Counted from the first letter of the stretch, positions 32,496 through 42,480 are shown. The stretch: 47,597 nucleotides of DNA from an uncultured Lachnospiraceae bacterium (GCA_947589125.1 CANPZZ010000003.1:1-47597); one strand, 5' to 3'. The notes: generated by a model not told the origin, from the sequence alone. Program-made: numbers and translations.

Positions 32496-35162
32496 CTATC
32501 GGCCCTGATTGCCATTGCCGCCGCTGCCGTGCGGCAGGTTATTCCCGCCGCCTGCCGGACGGTTCGGCCGCTGGGCCGGCTGATTGTCCGTTATGTGCGT
32601 CGCCGGTCTCGCCGCAGTTCCTCCTGCGAACTGATTCGGGCGCTGCGCCTGCTGGCCGCCCGGCGCTGTTCCTGCCGGCTGCGCTGGCCCGTTATTTGCC
32701 GGCGGATTACCTGCCGGCTGCGCGGGTTGATTGCCCGCCGGCTGCGCAGGCCGCGTAAACTGCTGATTGCCCTGCTGCCGCGCGCCGCCTGTTACGCCGC
32801 CCTGCGTTCTGACGGTTCCTCCTGCGGCCGCCGGCGCTCCGCCGCCGCTGCCTCCCGGCGCTCCGCCGCCTGTGCCGCCCCTTGGCGTTCCGCCTCCGGC
32901 ACCTCCCGGCGTTCCGCCGCCTGTACTTCCCGGCGTTCCTCCGTTCCCTGTCGAAGCGGAAGTTCCCGCCGGGCCGCTATGTCCGTCATAGCCCTGGGAT
33001 TCGCCGCGCTCGTAGATGGATCTGCCGCCGCTGGTTCCAAACGAGGAAACCCTCGTATGACCGGCAGCGTCCTGCTCGAACTGGGCGCTGAAGAGACCGC
33101 CCTGGTAGGAAACCGCACGCGCCTGGCCGTCCTCGCCTGTTTCAAATTCCGTTCTGGCACCAAACGGAGAATCAAAGTGCGTAAGCACATATTTTCCTTC
33201 GTTGTTCTTGGCCCAGTGGAAACCTCCGGCGCTCAGCGTCTCCACCCTGCCTGTATCGGAATCAAACCGCTGCTTTAAGCCGGCCGGTTTAAAGTCGCTG
33301 CAGTACATTTTCCCCATTGTATGCGAATAGGTCCCGTCCGCGTTCCTCGTGACCGTCTCCGCCCGCTTAAACTGCAGCCCGGATGTCAGCTTCACCTTGG
33401 ATACGCGGTAACTGGAGGTGCCGTCCGCGTTCTGCGCCTTCTTAAGACGCGCGACCGGAAGCGACCATTTCTGCTGTCCGTCGGCGCTTCTCTTATAGCC
33501 CATGCCGAGAATATTGACCCGGAAATTCCCCTGCGCATCGTAGCCAACCCGAAGGGCCTTACCCAGATTGATGCCCACGGCGGTCTTGCCCTCAGCGGTC
33601 TTATGAGTCGAGAATCTGCCGCCCAGATAGGAACCCGTCTGCTTCACGCCCAGGGCTTTGGTTCCGCCGCCGGTTCCCTCTCCGCCGATCTTCACAGCTC
33701 CCTTTCCGGAGATCATCGGCTGGCCGGACTTTCCGACTATGCCTCCGCCTGAGCCGCCCGATCCGCCGGATCCCGAGCTGGCCGGAAGTCCCTGCAGACG
33801 GTTCTGGATCCTCTGATCCGACGCCTGCCTGGCCTCTGCCTTCGCGGCCTTATGGCCCTGCCATTTGTTGGCGATCGCTCCTCCGGCCGACGCTACCACG
33901 CCCCCGGCCAGCGCCGCGGCGCCCATGGCAAATCCTGCTCCGGCCCGGGCCGTATCCGCTTCCTGGGCTCCCGCCTGGAAGCTCAAAAGCTGTGTGATCA
34001 CCGGTCCCGTCTTAATGGTAGCCCACGCACCGCCCAGCAGGAAAATGAATTTGATCAGGTAATTGGCCTCCGCGCTGCCTTCGCCGAAGGAGATCTTGCC
34101 CCCCATGACGACCGGCACCAGGATCATATATAACTGCATGGCGACCACCAGGCCGTACCCACCAAATAATTTGCCTACAAACATATCCTGCCAGGCCTTG
34201 AACTTCTCCCCGTCGTCCAGCGGCTGGATCGACGCGAAGAAGGGCGACACAATGAACAGCAGCAGTACCTCAAACAATCGGTTTATAAAGATCAGCATCC
34301 CGATGAACAAAACCACCGCCAGGAAGATGCAGCCGGCGAATCCCAGCAGATAATCGAAGCTGCCGAAGTCAAAGTATTTCTCCACTTCTTTCTTGTCGGC
34401 GTAATCCTTTTCGCCCGTATAGAACGGATGGCGGATCTCATCGTTGATCCCGACCTCCACCGTTTCCGTTTGTTTCGCCGACTGGGTGGAAATGTTATAT
34501 TCAGAATTCTTCGCCGCGTCCAGGGACGCCGTCACAAAGACGATCCTGGAAAGCGTCGTCTCGCTCCCTCCCATTACATAGTTGACGCTGGTTAAGATCG
34601 TACCCGCCATGGCGATGGCAAACAGCGACACCGTGGGGATCAAAAACATCTTGAGCATCGCCTTAAATGTGGCCGCCAGAACCTTTGACACCGGCCGCCG
34701 GTTCTCCTGCTCCATATCGAAGGTGGACCGCACCACAGCCAGGATCGCGAACAGCATCGTCAGCGCGAACCCGATGGCTGTGATCACCAGGACGGACCTC
34801 TGCACGGCGTTCATGCGGAACAGGATCTCCAGAAGCGGCGCCTTTAAGCGCTTGTCATAGGTAACTTCCTGGATGCCCGCGAAGATATTGAACGCTTCCT
34901 GCATGGCGTCGATGATCTTTAAAAAGTCAGCCAGAAGGCCGTAGAACACCTCCCCCAGCATCTTCACGATCATGTCCAGCAGCGACTTGAACAGCGGATA
35001 AAGTACCGTCACCAGAAGCGGCTCCAGGACCTTATCGAAAAGCCAGCTCAGCACCTTCTCCAGAAGCGAAGACAGAAACTTGATGACCGGACTCAATATT
35101 TTATTAAACACCCAGTTAAATATGGTGGAAAATAAACCAAGGTATACAACTTCCGTCTGCAT
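32496..35162 (-). CDS. VirB6/TrbL-like channel protein with large soluble C-terminal domain
   Basis: The 888-aa protein opens with an amphipathic region (FNKILSPVIKFLSSLLEKVLSW) and about seven membrane helices up to residue 400, like VirB6/TrbL inner-membrane channel proteins. After a Gly/Ser linker (about 460-500) comes a roughly 230-residue beta-rich soluble domain (GRFSTHKTAEGKTAVGINLG and following), then a Gly/Pro/Gln/Asn low-complexity tail of about 160 residues ending GGNGNQGR. GAGG lies close before the ATG. It is adjacent to a shorter paralogue (35262-36548) that lacks the soluble domain. Confidence 0.85.
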   Translation of the reverse strand: MQTEVVYLGLFSTIFNWVFNKILSPVIKFLSSLLEKVLSWLFDKVLEPLLVTVLYPLFKSLLDMIVKMLGEVFYGLLADFLKIIDAMQEAFNIFAGIQEVTYDKRLKAPLLEILFRMNAVQRSVLVITAIGFALTMLFAILAVVRSTFDMEQENRRPVSKVLAATFKAMLKMFLIPTVSLFAIAMAGTILTSVNYVMGGSETTLSRIVFVTASLDAAKNSEYNISTQSAKQTETVEVGINDEIRHPFYTGEKDYADKKEVEKYFDFGSFDYLLGFAGCIFLAVVLFIGMLIFINRLFEVLLLFIVSPFFASIQPLDDGEKFKAWQDMFVGKLFGGYGLVVAMQLYMILVPVVMGGKISFGEGSAEANYLIKFIFLLGGAWATIKTGPVITQLLSFQAGAQEADTARAGAGFAMGAAALAGGVVASAGGAIANKWQGHKAAKAEARQASDQRIQNRLQGLPASSGSGGSGGSGGGIVGKSGQPMISGKGAVKIGGEGTGGGTKALGVKQTGSYLGGRFSTHKTAEGKTAVGINLGKALRVGYDAQGNFRVNILGMGYKRSADGQQKWSLPVARLKKAQNADGTSSYRVSKVKLTSGLQFKRAETVTRNADGTYSHTMGKMYCSDFKPAGLKQRFDSDTGRVETLSAGGFHWAKNNEGKYVLTHFDSPFGARTEFETGEDGQARAVSYQGGLFSAQFEQDAAGHTRVSSFGTSGGRSIYERGESQGYDGHSGPAGTSASTGNGGTPGSTGGGTPGGAGGGTPRGGTGGGAPGGSGGGAPAAAGGTVRTQGGVTGGARQQGNQQFTRPAQPAGNQPAQPAGNPPANNGPAQPAGTAPGGQQAQRPNQFAGGTAARPATHITDNQPAQRPNRPAGGGNNLPHGSGGNGNQGR

Positions 35163-35261
35163 GGTATCTCCTCTCCTTCGGCCTGCGGCAGTCTCAGACT
35201 CCGCAGGGCCGCCTGCCTCCGCGTATAGCTCCCCTCACAACCGGTTCTCTCAGGCGCCGGT

Positions 35262-36548
35262 TCATTTGCCCTTATACGCCTGACTTCCTCCTGAACCGCC
35301 GGATGATCCCCCGCCGGAGGAACCGCCGCCCCTGGCGCCTCCGGAGGAACCGCCTTTCGCGCTGCCGCCTCCGCTCTTGCTCTTCCCGCCGCCGGATATG
35401 CCTTTCTTCATCGAACCCATCATCTTGGCCCCGATGAAGGAAGCAATGATACCGCTCTGCGCTACCGTGGCTCCCGCCTGGGGACTGATGATCGACACAA
35501 GAAGGGTCCGGCTGTTATAAACGGCAAATGCCCCGCCGATCAGCAGAAGCAGTTTGATCGCCTCCGCCAGCAGCGCATTGTCCGTATAGACCATCTTATC
35601 CGACATCATGATCGGCACCAGAAGCAGATAGAGCTTCATGACAAGGATCGGTCCGAAGGCCGAGATCACATGGGCTACAAACATATCCCGCCATTCCTTG
35701 AACTTGGCCCCGCCGTCGATGGGCATCATCGCGACGAAAAACGGGCTCACGATATACAGCACGAGAATGATGAAAATTCTCTGAATAAACGCCAGGATCG
35801 AAGCGATCATCACGAAGAAGAGCATAAAGCAGCTCACGTAAGCCTGGGTATAGTTGATCTTCTTGATATCGAAGCTCCGCTTGACCGCATCCATATCCTC
35901 GTATTTCTGGCCGGAGGAAAACTTGTTGATATTCTCCTGCTTCGGCGAATTAGCCGCCGGCCCCGCCACCGTGATAAACAACGTATCGCTCATGGACGCA
36001 TCCGCGCCGTTGGCGTTCATCGTGGTGTTGATCGCGCGGATCGCCGTCGTCGACATCTGCAGGACGAACAGGCAGGTGAACGGTATGACCATAAAGCTCA
36101 CCGCCGCCTTGACGGCGTTGGTCAATACGGTGCTCAGAGGATGACGGTTCTCAAAAGGCGCGTCCGCGATGGAGCGGACGACGGCGAATATCGTAGTCAT
36201 GAACGCAAGCACCACCGCGATGGCCGTAATTCCCAGGAACACCTTCTGCACCGTCTCGAGCTTGAAGAAATATTCCAGAAGAGTGATGCCTTCGCTCACA
36301 TCCTTTACCTTCACGTTGCTGACGCCGGCGAAGGCGTTGAAGATTCCTTCCAGGAAATTGATCAGCTTTAAGAAAGTGACCAGGATCTTAAGCATCCAGT
36401 TGGCCAGAATCGACTGCAGAAGCTCTCCTATAAGGTTTACGATGGCGTTAAACGCGTCGCGCAGGACAGGGGACAGCACGGAGTCGAAGATCGACCCCAG
36501 TACGTCCTGTATGATCTCGAGAAAGCTGTCCAGCATTACGTATTCCAT
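35262..36548 (-). CDS. VirB6/TrbL-like channel protein, short paralogue
   Basis: The 428-aa protein has the same membrane layout as its neighbour: an N-terminal amphipathic region (SILANWMLKILVTFLKL), NAFAGVSNV, then helices such as VFLGITAIAVVLAFMTTIFAVVRS and FIQRIFIILVLYIVSPFFVAM. Both share the arrangement APFENRHPLSTVLTNAVKAAVSF/REPVSKVLAATFKAML-type loop after the second helix. The tail is short and Gly/Ser-rich. GGAGG lies 7 nt before the ATG (MEYVML). A pair of VirB6-type proteins in one cluster may form a hetero-oligomeric channel. Confidence 0.85.
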   Translation of the reverse strand: MEYVMLDSFLEIIQDVLGSIFDSVLSPVLRDAFNAIVNLIGELLQSILANWMLKILVTFLKLINFLEGIFNAFAGVSNVKVKDVSEGITLLEYFFKLETVQKVFLGITAIAVVLAFMTTIFAVVRSIADAPFENRHPLSTVLTNAVKAAVSFMVIPFTCLFVLQMSTTAIRAINTTMNANGADASMSDTLFITVAGPAANSPKQENINKFSSGQKYEDMDAVKRSFDIKKINYTQAYVSCFMLFFVMIASILAFIQRIFIILVLYIVSPFFVAMMPIDGGAKFKEWRDMFVAHVISAFGPILVMKLYLLLVPIMMSDKMVYTDNALLAEAIKLLLLIGGAFAVYNSRTLLVSIISPQAGATVAQSGIIASFIGAKMMGSMKKGISGGGKSKSGGGSAKGGSSGGARGGGSSGGGSSGGSGGSQAYKGK

Positions 36549-36593
36549 ACCTGAACCTCCAATCGAAAACGTACCCTCAGATCCGCAGACCGG

Positions 36594-38381
36594 TTACCGC
36601 ACCTTCAGCTGCCTGCTGATCCTCTTTACGAACAGAACCCCCGCAAGTACCAGCGCGGCCACCAGAAGTACCACGATAATGGCGCCGGTATTCATGCGGT
36701 AGGAAAGCTTAAAGCTCACCGAGCGGTAATTGCCCGCCTCGTCATAGACCGTCAGCGTGTAATCACCCGGATCGGACACCTGGCTGACCAGATTGCCGGA
36801 ATGGATCACCTCTCCCTTCCTCGTCAGCACGCACTGTACGGAGTCCTCATCCTTATAAGCGATGTTTGCTTCGCTCTTCGTCGTCATCACCATGAACATG
36901 GGAGCCGCGGTATCGCGCCGGAAGGAAACCTCCGCCGCTCCGGCCTCCGTATCCATATCGACCGTGTACACGCCGTCCAGTCCCAGATACGCCCAGGTAT
37001 CATGGACCCACGCGGGATTGATCTCCTCTTCGCCGCACATTACCCTCGTGATCACGGCGTTCTCCGGCGCGGCGTAGACGCCCAGATCCCGAACGACGCT
37101 GCCAAGGATGCGGAAGGCGAATTCCGGCGCTTTCCGGTTATAATAGGTGGATGCGTAAACACTGGTTTCCTGGCTCGGAAGAACCACATAGCTGCCCGGC
37201 TCCGCGATCGGCGTACCTACCGTATACTCAATCTCTTCGCCGTCCTTAAGCACCCGGAAATCGATCTCGTCGTTAGTCAGGACCGTAACCGAATTGGTGC
37301 AGATCATACCGTTGGGGACGTTCGTATAGAAAGAAGCATCGGACGCCAGCGTATGCTTATAATAGCCGGTCACCGTATCGAAAACGGACTCAAGTCCGGT
37401 CGAATCATTAAAATCTTCCAGATGATCGGCGCCGTATCCGGGTCCTACGAGAGATTCGATGGTCTGATCCAGCGCCTCCTCATCGACACGGCCGTCGTCG
37501 CCCATGATGCCTGCTGCGCCGGAGCTTTCCGTTTCCTCAGCCGCGCTGCTTTCCTCAGCCGCGCCGCTTTCTTCTGCCGCGCTGCTTTCCTCCTCGCCTT
37601 CCGGCGGAGGCGGAAGCTCGTCGTCCAGTCCGGGGAGGCTGCCTGTGCTTTCTTCCGGCGCAGTGGTCTCCTCCACGCTATAGCCGGCCCCGCTCACGAT
37701 GGCAAGCGCCTCTTCCAGAGACATGGTGGGAGATACGGCGCTGCCGGAACCGCTGCCTGTGCTGCTTCCGGCTGAACCTGTACCGCTGCCGCTTCCCGTG
37801 CCCGTACCGCCGCTGCTGCCCGCGGCCCCCGAAATGCCGCTGAAGCCGTCCAGACCGCCCTCCGGCGCCGTCTCTAACGGCTTATCCTGAATGCGGAAAC
37901 GGAATGTGGCTTTATAGATGATCTGCTCGCTGAACGGCTTGGTATCGTCCTCTGTTGTGGTCAGCGTCAGCACATAGGTTCCATATTCCGTGACCGGCGC
38001 CGCCGCATCCATTTCATACGCACGGCCGTCTTTCTCAACCGTATAGGAGATGCCGGTAGGAATCTCCAGCCGCACGGGTTGGTCGGTAATGTCTCCGTTG
38101 CCTACATTCGAATAGAAGAACCACTGGTTATTCATTGACAGTTCGTAGGTCTTATAATCGCTGTGATAGGTCTGGGAAAGCGTCAGTTCCCGCACGGAAG
38201 GACCGATGCCCTGATTGCTGTCCACGATCTGCGTCTGGACGCCGTTTCCGCTGCCCACAGGGCCGTAACCGATCCTGACCGAGCTGCTGGAACTTGCCAG
38301 TCCGCTGATCCCGCCAAGCGCAATACCCGCGGCCAGAACCGCGGCCGCCGCCGATATCTTTATGTACTCTTTCTTTCTCAT
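36594..38381 (-). CDS. Signal-peptide, Ig-like, C-terminally anchored surface protein (large copy)
   Basis: The 595-aa protein has an N-terminal signal segment (AAAAVLAAGIALGGISGLASS), an Ig-like domain at about 60-180, a Gly/Ser then Glu/Ser/Ala low-complexity stretch at about 180-300 (EESSAAEE repeats), a second body with NGMICTNSVTVLTNDEIDFRV, and a C-terminal Ig-like unit (DPGDYTLTVYDEAGNYRS) before one membrane helix and tail KRISRQLKVR. Low-complexity parts probably cross the wall. It lies between the coupling ATPase gene and the VirB6-like genes and is paralogous to 27248-28492 at the C-terminus. Confidence 0.75.
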   Translation of the reverse strand: MRKKEYIKISAAAAVLAAGIALGGISGLASSSSSVRIGYGPVGSGNGVQTQIVDSNQGIGPSVRELTLSQTYHSDYKTYELSMNNQWFFYSNVGNGDITDQPVRLEIPTGISYTVEKDGRAYEMDAAAPVTEYGTYVLTLTTTEDDTKPFSEQIIYKATFRFRIQDKPLETAPEGGLDGFSGISGAAGSSGGTGTGSGSGTGSAGSSTGSGSGSAVSPTMSLEEALAIVSGAGYSVEETTAPEESTGSLPGLDDELPPPPEGEEESSAAEESGAAEESSAAEETESSGAAGIMGDDGRVDEEALDQTIESLVGPGYGADHLEDFNDSTGLESVFDTVTGYYKHTLASDASFYTNVPNGMICTNSVTVLTNDEIDFRVLKDGEEIEYTVGTPIAEPGSYVVLPSQETSVYASTYYNRKAPEFAFRILGSVVRDLGVYAAPENAVITRVMCGEEEINPAWVHDTWAYLGLDGVYTVDMDTEAGAAEVSFRRDTAAPMFMVMTTKSEANIAYKDEDSVQCVLTRKGEVIHSGNLVSQVSDPGDYTLTVYDEAGNYRSVSFKLSYRMNTGAIIVVLLVAALVLAGVLFVKRISRQLKVR

Positions 38382-38410
38382 TGATTTACTCCCGATCTCC
38401 TGAATTTCTG

Positions 38411-40438
38411 CTACTGGGCCGCCGCCATCTTAAGCTCCGGTCCGCCCTCGCCTTCCTGCTGGTTGTCAAGCACCAGATAGTTCCGCTCATCCAGATCGTA
38501 GAAGATCTCGTCGCCGAAGAACGCGTTGGCTCTTACATCCGACAGATCCATGGTGCTGAACTCATACAGCGGGCACCGGTAGCTGGGTGTGAACTTGGTC
38601 TTGAGCGGATGATTTCCGAAGGTCACGATGATGGCGTTGCCGGTGTCCTTCTTGTTGTTCAGCTTCATCAGCTCCGACGGATAGATCAGCGGCCGGTCCT
38701 GAAGCTGGTTGGAGTAATTGATGCCGCCGGTATTGTCCGTCGTGGAACCGGATACGCTGGTCGTCGCCACGGACATGTTGCCGCACAGCTTGGAGAACTC
38801 CTCGCAGGTGGCGATATCATTGGAACCGATGAACATCTTGATGCCGCAGTTGCTCTTGACGATGTCGGCTACCGTGTCGCCGTAGACGTTATTTAACTGT
38901 GCGTAGGACTGGACGACCATATGGAACCAGATCTTACGGCTTCGGCCTACGGTGATCATCTTGTCGAACTTGTCGATCTGCGGCATGTTGCCGAACTCAT
39001 CAAGCAGGAAATACACGTTTCTCGGAAGGGACAGATCCTCGCGTCCTGACGCCACCTTTATAAGCGCCTTGTAGATGCACAGGATAAATACCGCGGCCAG
39101 CGCGTGGCGGGTATCCTTCTCATCCGGGATCTTAAGGAACAGCGCCGTCGGCTCGAAAGCGAACTTCGTCGGGTCGATATCGGTGGCGCTCGTCAGGGCG
39201 CACAGGCCTTCGTCGTTGAACATCGACATCTTGTCGAAAGCGATGGACATGTAGCTGGACAATGTCTGATCAGCCGCCGAAAGCACCTGACGGGACAATC
39301 CCACGGCCTTGGACAGCTTGGAACGTCCCTTGAAATAATCCTTCAAGGCCGCGAATTCGTTCTCCGAATTGCTGATGGCCTTGCTGATATTGTAGAAGCA
39401 GAACTTCTCCCTGGTCATCTCCAGCTCCGGGTTCTCGCTGTCCTCCAGCATCGCCAGGCAGGTCGCCATGATGATGGAGCGGGCGCCTTTCTCCCAGACC
39501 GGATCGTCCTTGGACTCTACCGGGCAGATGACGCTGATCAGGTCGTTTAAGTCCTCGTATAATTCGTCGTAGATCTTCTGGCGCTCTACCTTGACCACAT
39601 TGATCAGCTCTCGGCGGACCGCGTAGGCCTTGCCGTCATATTCATACCAGGTATCCTGGTAATCTTCCGGCTTGTTCACAAGCGTCAGTTCGCTCTCCGA
39701 AACCGGATCGGTGCGCTCGTAGATCTCATCGCCGGTGTGCAGGTACAGCTGGTAGCGGTCGTAGATATCGCCCAGCGGGTTCCAGCGGAAGGAGCTGTAG
39801 GGATCGCGCAGATCCAGGACCATAACATTGTAGCCGCGCTCCTGCAGGAACTTGGAATGCATCTGAAACAGCTCGCCCTTGGGGTCGGTGCAGATCATGG
39901 ACGATCCGGCTGAGGTCTTTCCGAGGATCTGGATCACAGGGTTTATAAATGTGGTCGTCTTACCACTGCCGGTGGCGCCGATGATCAGGCCGTGGGCCGG
40001 GCTCATCAGGTTGATGTCAAGCTCCTTTTTCTTTGTATTGTAAACGGCATACATGGGGATGCCGTCCTTTTTCTCGTCATTCAATTTCGTAAATTTCTTC
40101 TTCGGGAAATATTCGTCCCTCTCCGCGTCGGTCATGAAGCGGGAATTCTCAAGGGCGCCTTCGATCCGCTGGGCCTTGCCCCGCAGCACTCTCTTGCTGC
40201 GCTTGGCGCTGGCCGGCGTGAATACCATATAAGCAAGCACCAGGAGAATCACCTCCAGAACACCGTACAGCCATGTGGACGGGCTCGCGTAAACAGTAAA
40301 ATTCAGGAACCCGCCGCCATTTGTCAGATAGCTGAACGTCATGGCCGTAATACCCCCCAGGACCACTACAGCCAGAAGTCCCAGAAGCACATAGATGCCC
40401 ACTTTTTTCAGAATCCCGCGGATGTCTAAATCCTTCAT
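38411..40438 (-). CDS. virD4: VirD4/TraG-type coupling ATPase
   Basis: The 675-aa protein has two N-terminal membrane helices (about residues 13-35 and 55-75), Walker A GATGSGKTTT (about 153-162), CTDPKGELF, Walker B YFLLDEFGNMPQI (about 478-489), and the VVQSYAQL motif. VirD4 proteins choose and deliver substrates to the T4SS channel. The length is usual for Gram-positive VirD4/TcpA-type members of the TraG family. GGAGG lies 9 nt before the ATG. The C-terminus is Gln/Glu/Gly-rich and short. Its presence shows that the locus can recruit substrates and is not only a pilus system. Confidence 0.94.
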   Translation of the reverse strand: MKDLDIRGILKKVGIYVLLGLLAVVVLGGITAMTFSYLTNGGGFLNFTVYASPSTWLYGVLEVILLVLAYMVFTPASAKRSKRVLRGKAQRIEGALENSRFMTDAERDEYFPKKKFTKLNDEKKDGIPMYAVYNTKKKELDINLMSPAHGLIIGATGSGKTTTFINPVIQILGKTSAGSSMICTDPKGELFQMHSKFLQERGYNVMVLDLRDPYSSFRWNPLGDIYDRYQLYLHTGDEIYERTDPVSESELTLVNKPEDYQDTWYEYDGKAYAVRRELINVVKVERQKIYDELYEDLNDLISVICPVESKDDPVWEKGARSIIMATCLAMLEDSENPELEMTREKFCFYNISKAISNSENEFAALKDYFKGRSKLSKAVGLSRQVLSAADQTLSSYMSIAFDKMSMFNDEGLCALTSATDIDPTKFAFEPTALFLKIPDEKDTRHALAAVFILCIYKALIKVASGREDLSLPRNVYFLLDEFGNMPQIDKFDKMITVGRSRKIWFHMVVQSYAQLNNVYGDTVADIVKSNCGIKMFIGSNDIATCEEFSKLCGNMSVATTSVSGSTTDNTGGINYSNQLQDRPLIYPSELMKLNNKKDTGNAIIVTFGNHPLKTKFTPSYRCPLYEFSTMDLSDVRANAFFGDEIFYDLDERNYLVLDNQQEGEGGPELKMAAAQ

Positions 40439-40596
40439 CTTCTTGATCCTCCTTTTATTCCCTTACTTCATCGTTCCGTTCTGCCCGGACCGGACCGTCC
40501 GGACACTTTCGCCGGACGCCTTATCCGGCTGACTTCACCGGGCCTTTTCTCCGGCTGCTTTATTCCGTACCGCTTCGCCGGACGCCTCCCGCGGCA

Positions 40597-41430
40597 TCAG
40601 TCCATACTGCGGTATTTCCGTACCAGAAGCACCACGATCAGCGCCGCGATCAGCCCATAGGCCAGCACCATCCACCAGCCCTCGAAGAGTACCCGCGACG
40701 CGGGAACGCTGCTGGTGATCAGCCAGTTGACCATGGACGGCGCGTTGAAACCGATATGCATCAGAATGCCATAGAAAATATTGTCCTCTTTGATCGAAAG
40801 CCCGGCCAGCAGAAGCCCCATAACAAACGCGTACAGGATCCACAGGGGCTGTACATGACACAGGGCAAATACGGCGCTGACGATCAGAACCGCCTTCTTC
40901 TCGTCAAAATGTTCCAGGAACGTGTTCAGCATGTACCCTCGGAACACGACCTCCTCCGTCACCGGCGACGTGATCACGGTGGTCACCACCGTAAACAGGA
41001 TATCTCTGCCCCGAAGCATCTTCTGTGTGGCTTCCGAGTAGCTGCCGGTCAGACCCAGCCGGGACAGCAGCGTGATCGCCGAGGAGATCGCGACGGCCGC
41101 CGTAATTCCGAACACGAAAAAGCCCGCCGCCTTCTTCCAGTTCACATTCTCCAGATAAAGGCTGGCGTCCTCAAAGAACCGGTGTCCCCTTTTCTTCGAC
41201 CCGCGGTACAGCAGATACAGCGTGAGCGCCATGCCCACCGCCGTATAGAAATTCCCGCCGTAGGTGAAGAATTCCGTCGCCGTCATATCCGGATGGGCGA
41301 TCACATAGCCCAGAGCCATGCACAGAGACGGCATCAGGTAATAAAGCACCAGCGGTTTCGCTCCCTTTACAAACGCCGCGATCCAGATCCACAGCTTCTG
41401 CTGGAAGCTTTTCTCTTCCTTCATGCTCAT
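40597..41430 (-). CDS. CPBP (CAAX protease / bacteriocin-processing) family membrane protease
   Basis: The 277-aa protein has about seven to eight membrane helices with the CPBP motifs [10 protein letters not shown] (EExxxR), [10 protein letters not shown] and a later HIGFN. These intramembrane metalloproteases process or protect membrane proteins. The start overlaps the STAS gene stop (ATGA), indicating coupled translation. It sits at the head of the operon, before virD4. A role in maturing the pilin-like or lipoprotein parts is possible but not shown. Confidence 0.85.
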   Translation of the reverse strand: MSMKEEKSFQQKLWIWIAAFVKGAKPLVLYYLMPSLCMALGYVIAHPDMTATEFFTYGGNFYTAVGMALTLYLLYRGSKKRGHRFFEDASLYLENVNWKKAAGFFVFGITAAVAISSAITLLSRLGLTGSYSEATQKMLRGRDILFTVVTTVITSPVTEEVVFRGYMLNTFLEHFDEKKAVLIVSAVFALCHVQPLWILYAFVMGLLLAGLSIKEDNIFYGILMHIGFNAPSMVNWLITSSVPASRVLFEGWWMVLAYGLIAALIVVLLVRKYRSMD

Positions 41431-41708
41431 TCCTCGATCGTCAGGAATCCGGAAAAGCCGGTAATATCAAGCACCTCATGGACCTGGGGGCAGACGTTGC
41501 GCAGTGACAGGGAGCCGCCGCTCTTATTCAGCGACTTCTGCGTAGCCAGCAGAATGCGCAGGCCCACCGAACTTATGTAGGTGGTCGCTTCCATATCGAT
41601 CACGATCACTTTATGGCCCTGGGCCAGAACGTCCTTGACCTCCTTGTCAATGCCGGGCGCCGTGCTGTTGTCGATCCTCTTAGGTGTACTGTAAACATAT
41701 TCTTCCAT
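41427..41708 (-). CDS. STAS-domain protein (anti-sigma-factor-antagonist-like)
   Basis: The 93-aa protein is a single STAS domain: [30 protein letters not shown] includes the serine (ISSVGLR) that is phosphorylated in SpoIIAA/RsbV-type antagonists. Such proteins usually bind an anti-sigma kinase; here neither a kinase of that type nor a sigma factor is next to it. GAGAGG lies about 9 nt before the ATG. It is encoded between the DUF1292 protein and the membrane protease. Confidence 0.85.
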   Translation of the reverse strand: MEEYVYSTPKRIDNSTAPGIDKEVKDVLAQGHKVIVIDMEATTYISSVGLRILLATQKSLNKSGGSLSLRNVCPQVHEVLDITGFSGFLTIEE

Positions 41709-41772
41709 GTCTGAATCCTCTCCTTCTCCTGTCCTGCGCGAAGTCCTTTCTCTCCGCAAAAGCTGCTTCTTG

Positions 41773-42285
41773 CTATTTCTCTGTCATTCCGTCCGCGCCG
41801 TCATCCTGCGGCGGCGGGGGCACCGCCCCGCTCGCTACCAGAGCGGCTGTTGTCGCCTCATCCAGAATATATTCGCCGTTCTCGTCCAGATAGATCCGCA
41901 CATCGCCGGGACCATAGATGAACAGACGGCCCTGGTCATCCTCGTAGCAGTACTCTCCGGAATCGCCGATCACTTCACGCAGAGCCTCCTCCGTGTCGTA
42001 CAGGCTGCCCAGATTATACTCCTCCTCCAGCGGCTCATTAAACAATTGCCGGAAGGTATCTGAAACCATCGCGTACTCTTCGTCGTCCGTGATGTCGTCA
42101 AAGACCACCTCGTCGTCCGGTCCCGCGTGGAATCCGATCAGATATACATCGCCGTTTTCGGAATCCGCGGGCTGCAGGGCCATATAATCCCTGCCGTTCT
42201 CGGCGGTAAAGGTACCGACCACATCACAGGTCAGCTCCTCACCGTACGGCCCCGCCATGGTAATCCGGAAAATCTGATCCTCCAT
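41773..42285 (-). CDS. DUF1292 family acidic protein
   Basis: The 170-aa acidic protein contains the DUF1292 pattern: [21 protein letters not shown], then a run [24 protein letters not shown]. The function of the family is not known. The C-terminal half (about 110-160) is unrecognised and ends in a Pro/Asp-rich tail. GGGAGG lies 8 nt before the ATG. It is the first gene behind the tandem promoters P1 and P2, so it leads the long STAS-CPBP-virD4-virB transcript. Confidence 0.8.
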   Translation of the reverse strand: MEDQIFRITMAGPYGEELTCDVVGTFTAENGRDYMALQPADSENGDVYLIGFHAGPDDEVVFDDITDDEEYAMVSDTFRQLFNEPLEEEYNLGSLYDTEEALREVIGDSGEYCYEDDQGRLFIYGPGDVRIYLDENGEYILDEATTAALVASGAVPPPPQDDGADGMTEK

Positions 42286-42354
42286 CCGTGAATCCTCCCA
42301 TCTTCTGCCCGCAGCGCGGCAGACTTCTCCTTCTGAGAATATATGTATCATTTC

Positions 42355-42389
42355 ATTATGCAGCACCATGTACAACAAATGTACAACAA
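42355..42389 (-). promoter_or_regulatory. Promoter P1: two 11-bp repeats, 7 nt, -10
   Basis: Minus strand: TTGTTGTACAT at 42389-42379 and again at 42378-42368, 7 nt, then -10 CATAAT (42360-42355). No TTGACA-like -35 is present at the right distance; the repeats occupy that place. It drives the DUF1292 gene and probably the whole operon. The same layout recurs at P2 and P3. Confidence 0.7.
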
Positions 42390-42431
42390 ATCCGGTCCGG
42401 ACACGCAAAATGATCCGGCTTTTTTATTATC

Positions 42432-42466
42432 ACTATAGCAGACAGGGTACAACAAATGTACAACAA
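42432..42466 (-). promoter_or_regulatory. Promoter P2: two 11-bp repeats, 7 nt, -10
   Basis: Minus strand: TTGTTGTACAT at 42466-42456, TTGTTGTACCC at 42455-42445, 7 nt, then -10 TATAGT (42437-42432). It lies 77 bp upstream of P1, right after the 428-aa gene stop, so two promoters of the same class stand in tandem before the DUF1292 operon. Confidence 0.7.
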
Positions 42467-42480
42467 GCGCAGCCGATCCC

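Noticed and set aside
42399-42426. Plus-strand hairpin CCGGA...TCCGG followed by a T-run as terminator
   Set aside because: The stem is only 5 bp and no plus-strand gene ends there; on the minus strand the T-run is on the wrong side.
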